From Myrica gale (Eukaryota > Streptophyta > Magnoliopsida > Fagales > Myricaceae), in NCBI GenBank assembly GCA_963930655.1, contig OZ005612.1, forward strand, positions 15,629,001-15,693,000: a DNA stretch of 64,000 bases, read 5' to 3'. This document shows, one piece after another, positions 61,940 to 64,000 of the stretch. A model generated the notes under the pieces. That model was not told the DNA's origin. It ran no database searches and worked only from the letters and a program-made list of their open reading frames with translations. Numbering within the stretch: the stretch's first letter is position 1; the number at the start of each line of letters is the position of its first letter. The position numbers were made by a program, and so were the translations under genes.

Positions 61940-62605
61940 CTCTTCCGTAGTTCTCAATCCTCTCCAATATGGCTCTATTGAGTCAATTTCCTCACTTTCC
62001 TTCCGTCTCCTCTTCTAGACCAACCACCAATCACACGGCCTCCCTAATGCATGTCCTTGTCTAGTGGTCCCTACTCGGGGTGTAGCTACGACGTCGTATT
62101 TGGGGTTGGTTTTCTAATTGGGAAGCGTAGCCGAACTCCCCTTCCCACTTCCTATTTGCGGGGTGTTTATAAACTTAGGCAGCGTTTGTCACTCAAATTT
62201 TACCCAAAATTTTATCTATCTCCTAATAAAATACTTCATTATAATCTATCTCTCTTCCATCAAAAAATATAAAAAATTACAAAAACTATAAAATATTACC
62301 TCTCTTCACTTTTTCACTAAATCCAATACCAACACTAAACCCAATACCAAAAATTTTACCACACAAACCCACCCTTAAGAACACATTGTGAATAATCAGT
62401 GATAAATATTTTATAGTTCATCAAAATAAAATCTTTAAAATTGTGATCCCAGTTCAGGAACAACTCAATTGAACAATAGCTCGTAATCTGAATTTTGGAG
62501 CAGAAAAAACTCATCAAAAGAAAAGACATTCCCTTTTCAATAGAAGAACAAAAATAAAGGCAAATCCTAGTACGTTGCTCACATTAAGATGAGCTGGAAG
62601 AATTT
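61940..62605. other. Intergenic with a MITE
   Basis: It contains the short promoter region of MDP1, then about 200 bp with inverted ends GGCAGCGTTTGTCACTC and AAAATTTTACCACACAAAC at about 62177-62376, flanked by TTA. This is the fifth copy of the small element family. The rest is 3' flank of the Rab GDI gene. Confidence 0.5.
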
Positions 62606-62690
62606 TCACGCCTCAGCATCAGCACTTGCACTTGCAGCACTTAGGTCCACAGAAAGATCAAGTGCCTGAAACATACAACATTGAGACAAA

Positions 62691-62721
<31 letters not shown>

Positions 62722-63696
62722 AAGAAGAAGAAGAAGAAGAAGAAGAAGAAGAAGAACCACACAGTTTACCAAATTTGGTTAGCTCCTTGCAGAATAAACC
62801 CATTTTTTGTTTTGGGTAAGTAATAATGGGATGCAAAGGTTACCTTCCCGGTTATCTTACTGTACATTTGAATCACCTCTTCGACAGTGGACTCAAAGTG
62901 AGTGGTTGCATCATAGCTCTGCAAGAAATGCAAGACCTAATCTGTAAATCTAGATTCTCAAATAAGAGAAGCAAGAAAAGAAGCTAACATGTGATTCTAT
63001 TGAGCTCATTATAAACGAAGCACCGATGTTTTGGCAAATCCTTCACAAAGGAAAAGACCAAGACACTCTAGGCTCTCTCACATTCTTGCATGAGAAGCAA
63101 TTTAACAAGGACTAGATATTCCTCAAAATGACAATGAAAGTGGAAAAAAGGTTTCTAAACAAACAGTCACTGTGAAATAGAACTGCTAGTCATCAAGAAG
63201 CAATAGCATTCAATGAAATCGGGGTATATACTATTTTGCTAGCTTCCAACAACAGGATGTTTGTTTTTTCGAATTGGCTAATATATATATTGTCCCTTTG
63301 ATTTCTATGCTCTAAGAAGTTCATCGGTTTAAAAATCATTCATCTGAGAAGAGGAAATATCCTTAACCAGGTGTATTGCTTGAAGTTTCTTTTCCACATG
63401 TGGTGTTAGCAGATTGCAAAGAAAGGAAAAACCTTATCCTTTCTGGAAAAATCAGAAGTAAAGGGAAGAATTTATATGTACTTACAGCAGAAATGAAGCA
63501 ACTGTCAACTTCATGGTTGTTCATAGGTACGAATCTGTCATAAGTGTCGTAGAAAATTTCATCCACAGGTCCAAGTAAGTCGATACCAAGCTTCAATTCT
63601 ACCTCAGGTTTGTCAGTTTCTGCTTCTGTCGAGACGAAAGCTATGTACTTTCCTTTTGGAGCCACATTGTGCGCATAGGAGCAGCAGAAGAGGTAC
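62606..63696 (-). CDS. GDI1: Rab GDP dissociation inhibitor, last three exons (gene continues past the window)
   Basis: Exons 63696-63486, 62918-62844 and 62665-62606 give about 114 C-terminal residues. Conserved GDI sequence is clear: YLFCCSYAHNVAPKGKYIAF, then GIDLLGPVDEIFYDTYDRFV, SYDATTHFESTVEEVIQMYS and ALDLSVDLSAAS, ending at TGA. GDI extracts geranylgeranylated GDP-bound Rab GTPases from membranes and recycles them through the cytosol. The first visible exon begins inside a codon (G|TAC), so at least one exon lies further right; none could be recognised in 63697-64000. The intron 62666-62843 holds a long GAA/TTC microsatellite close to the acceptor. Confidence 0.93.
62693..62756. repeat. 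(AAG)n / (CTT)n microsatellite in a Rab GDI intron
   Basis: About 21 perfect AAG units on the plus strand, read as CTT on the coding strand. The run ends 26 bases before the 3' splice site, inside the stretch where the polypyrimidine tract is expected. Confidence 0.98.
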
Positions 63697-64000
63697 CTGC
63701 AGCCATGAGTTAAGGAGCTTACATGTAATTCCTCTTTTACTTTTCTCATCTAGCACTTGCCAATAGTAAGTATAGCTAACTGAACAAGAAATCATTGTAT
63801 TTGGAATTTTTGGACAATTTTGGGTGTGATAGCCCATTGTTCACTCCCATTTTCTTGACAAAACTACCTTTGGCTTATTTATTGGAGCACTAAAAAGTCT
63901 TCTGTGATAGCATGCCAAAGGACAAAAGCCTTTACCATCACCCATCAGAGAGGTCTTTGCATTGTATTTCTCCTTCTCAATACCAAGAATGTTCCACTTT

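Noticed and set aside
62626-62823. Lys-rich open frame
   Set aside because: It is a translation of the AAG microsatellite and neighbouring intron/exon DNA antisense to Rab GDI.

Overview
The window is nuclear DNA of a flowering plant. Its genes are split by GT-AG introns, intergenic DNA is AT-rich, and the products are plant-specific (EXECUTER1, TIFY/CCT/GATA factors, a chloroplast fructose-1,6-bisphosphatase). Intron layouts and protein sequences look eudicot. L1-type LINEs ending in a TTACTTATC-A(n) tail suggest a woody eudicot to me, but the species cannot be fixed from sequence alone. I see no rRNA, intact tRNA, CRISPR or prokaryotic feature.

Layout, left to right. (1) 1233-5105 (+): the last nine exons of a DRP3-type dynamin-related protein. 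(2) 6924-12178 (-) and 16349-19454 (-): two same-direction paralogues encoding TIFY-CCT-GATA zinc-finger factors (ZML/GATA24 group), separated by a repeat-rich spacer that holds two copies of a poly(A)-tailed retroposon. (3) 19890-24090: a miniature LTR element (TRIM) with a hAT-like element nested in one LTR, then a second element with similar ends. (4) 24250-25789 (+): a two-exon Costars-family gene. (5) 26246-26825: a 5'-truncated LINE with clear target-site duplications. (6) 27554-32971 (-): a five-KH-domain HEN4-like RNA-binding protein. (7) 34782-37247 (-): a chloroplast-type fructose-1,6-bisphosphatase whose reading frame holds an in-frame TGA. (8) 39790-52417 (-): EXECUTER1 in 11 exons, with a degenerate LINE filling intron 1. 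(9) 52971-54373 (-): a pectin-methylesterase-inhibitor-like relic cut by two DNA transposons, followed by a PPR fragment and a copia remnant. (10) 56538-59776 (+): a small four-helix membrane protein. (11) 60446-61939 (-): a magnesium-dependent phosphatase 1 homologue. (12) 62606 to about 63696 (-): the last three exons of a Rab GDP dissociation inhibitor, running off the right edge.

The genes do not form a functional cluster. EXECUTER1 and the bisphosphatase are both plastid proteins but their adjacency is probably incidental. The two ZML genes are the only related neighbours and look like a local duplication. I found no convincing new biological system. The points most worth checking are: the nonsense codon in the bisphosphatase; a C-homopolymer shift at the end of the second ZML gene; exon-sized repeats in the first ZML tail; the pectinesterase-inhibitor relic whose frame closes exactly when two transposons are removed in thought; and a hairpin-bearing retroposon family.

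All exon boundaries were read by eye from frame continuity and GT/AG sites. In every multi-exon gene the exon lengths sum to a whole number of codons.
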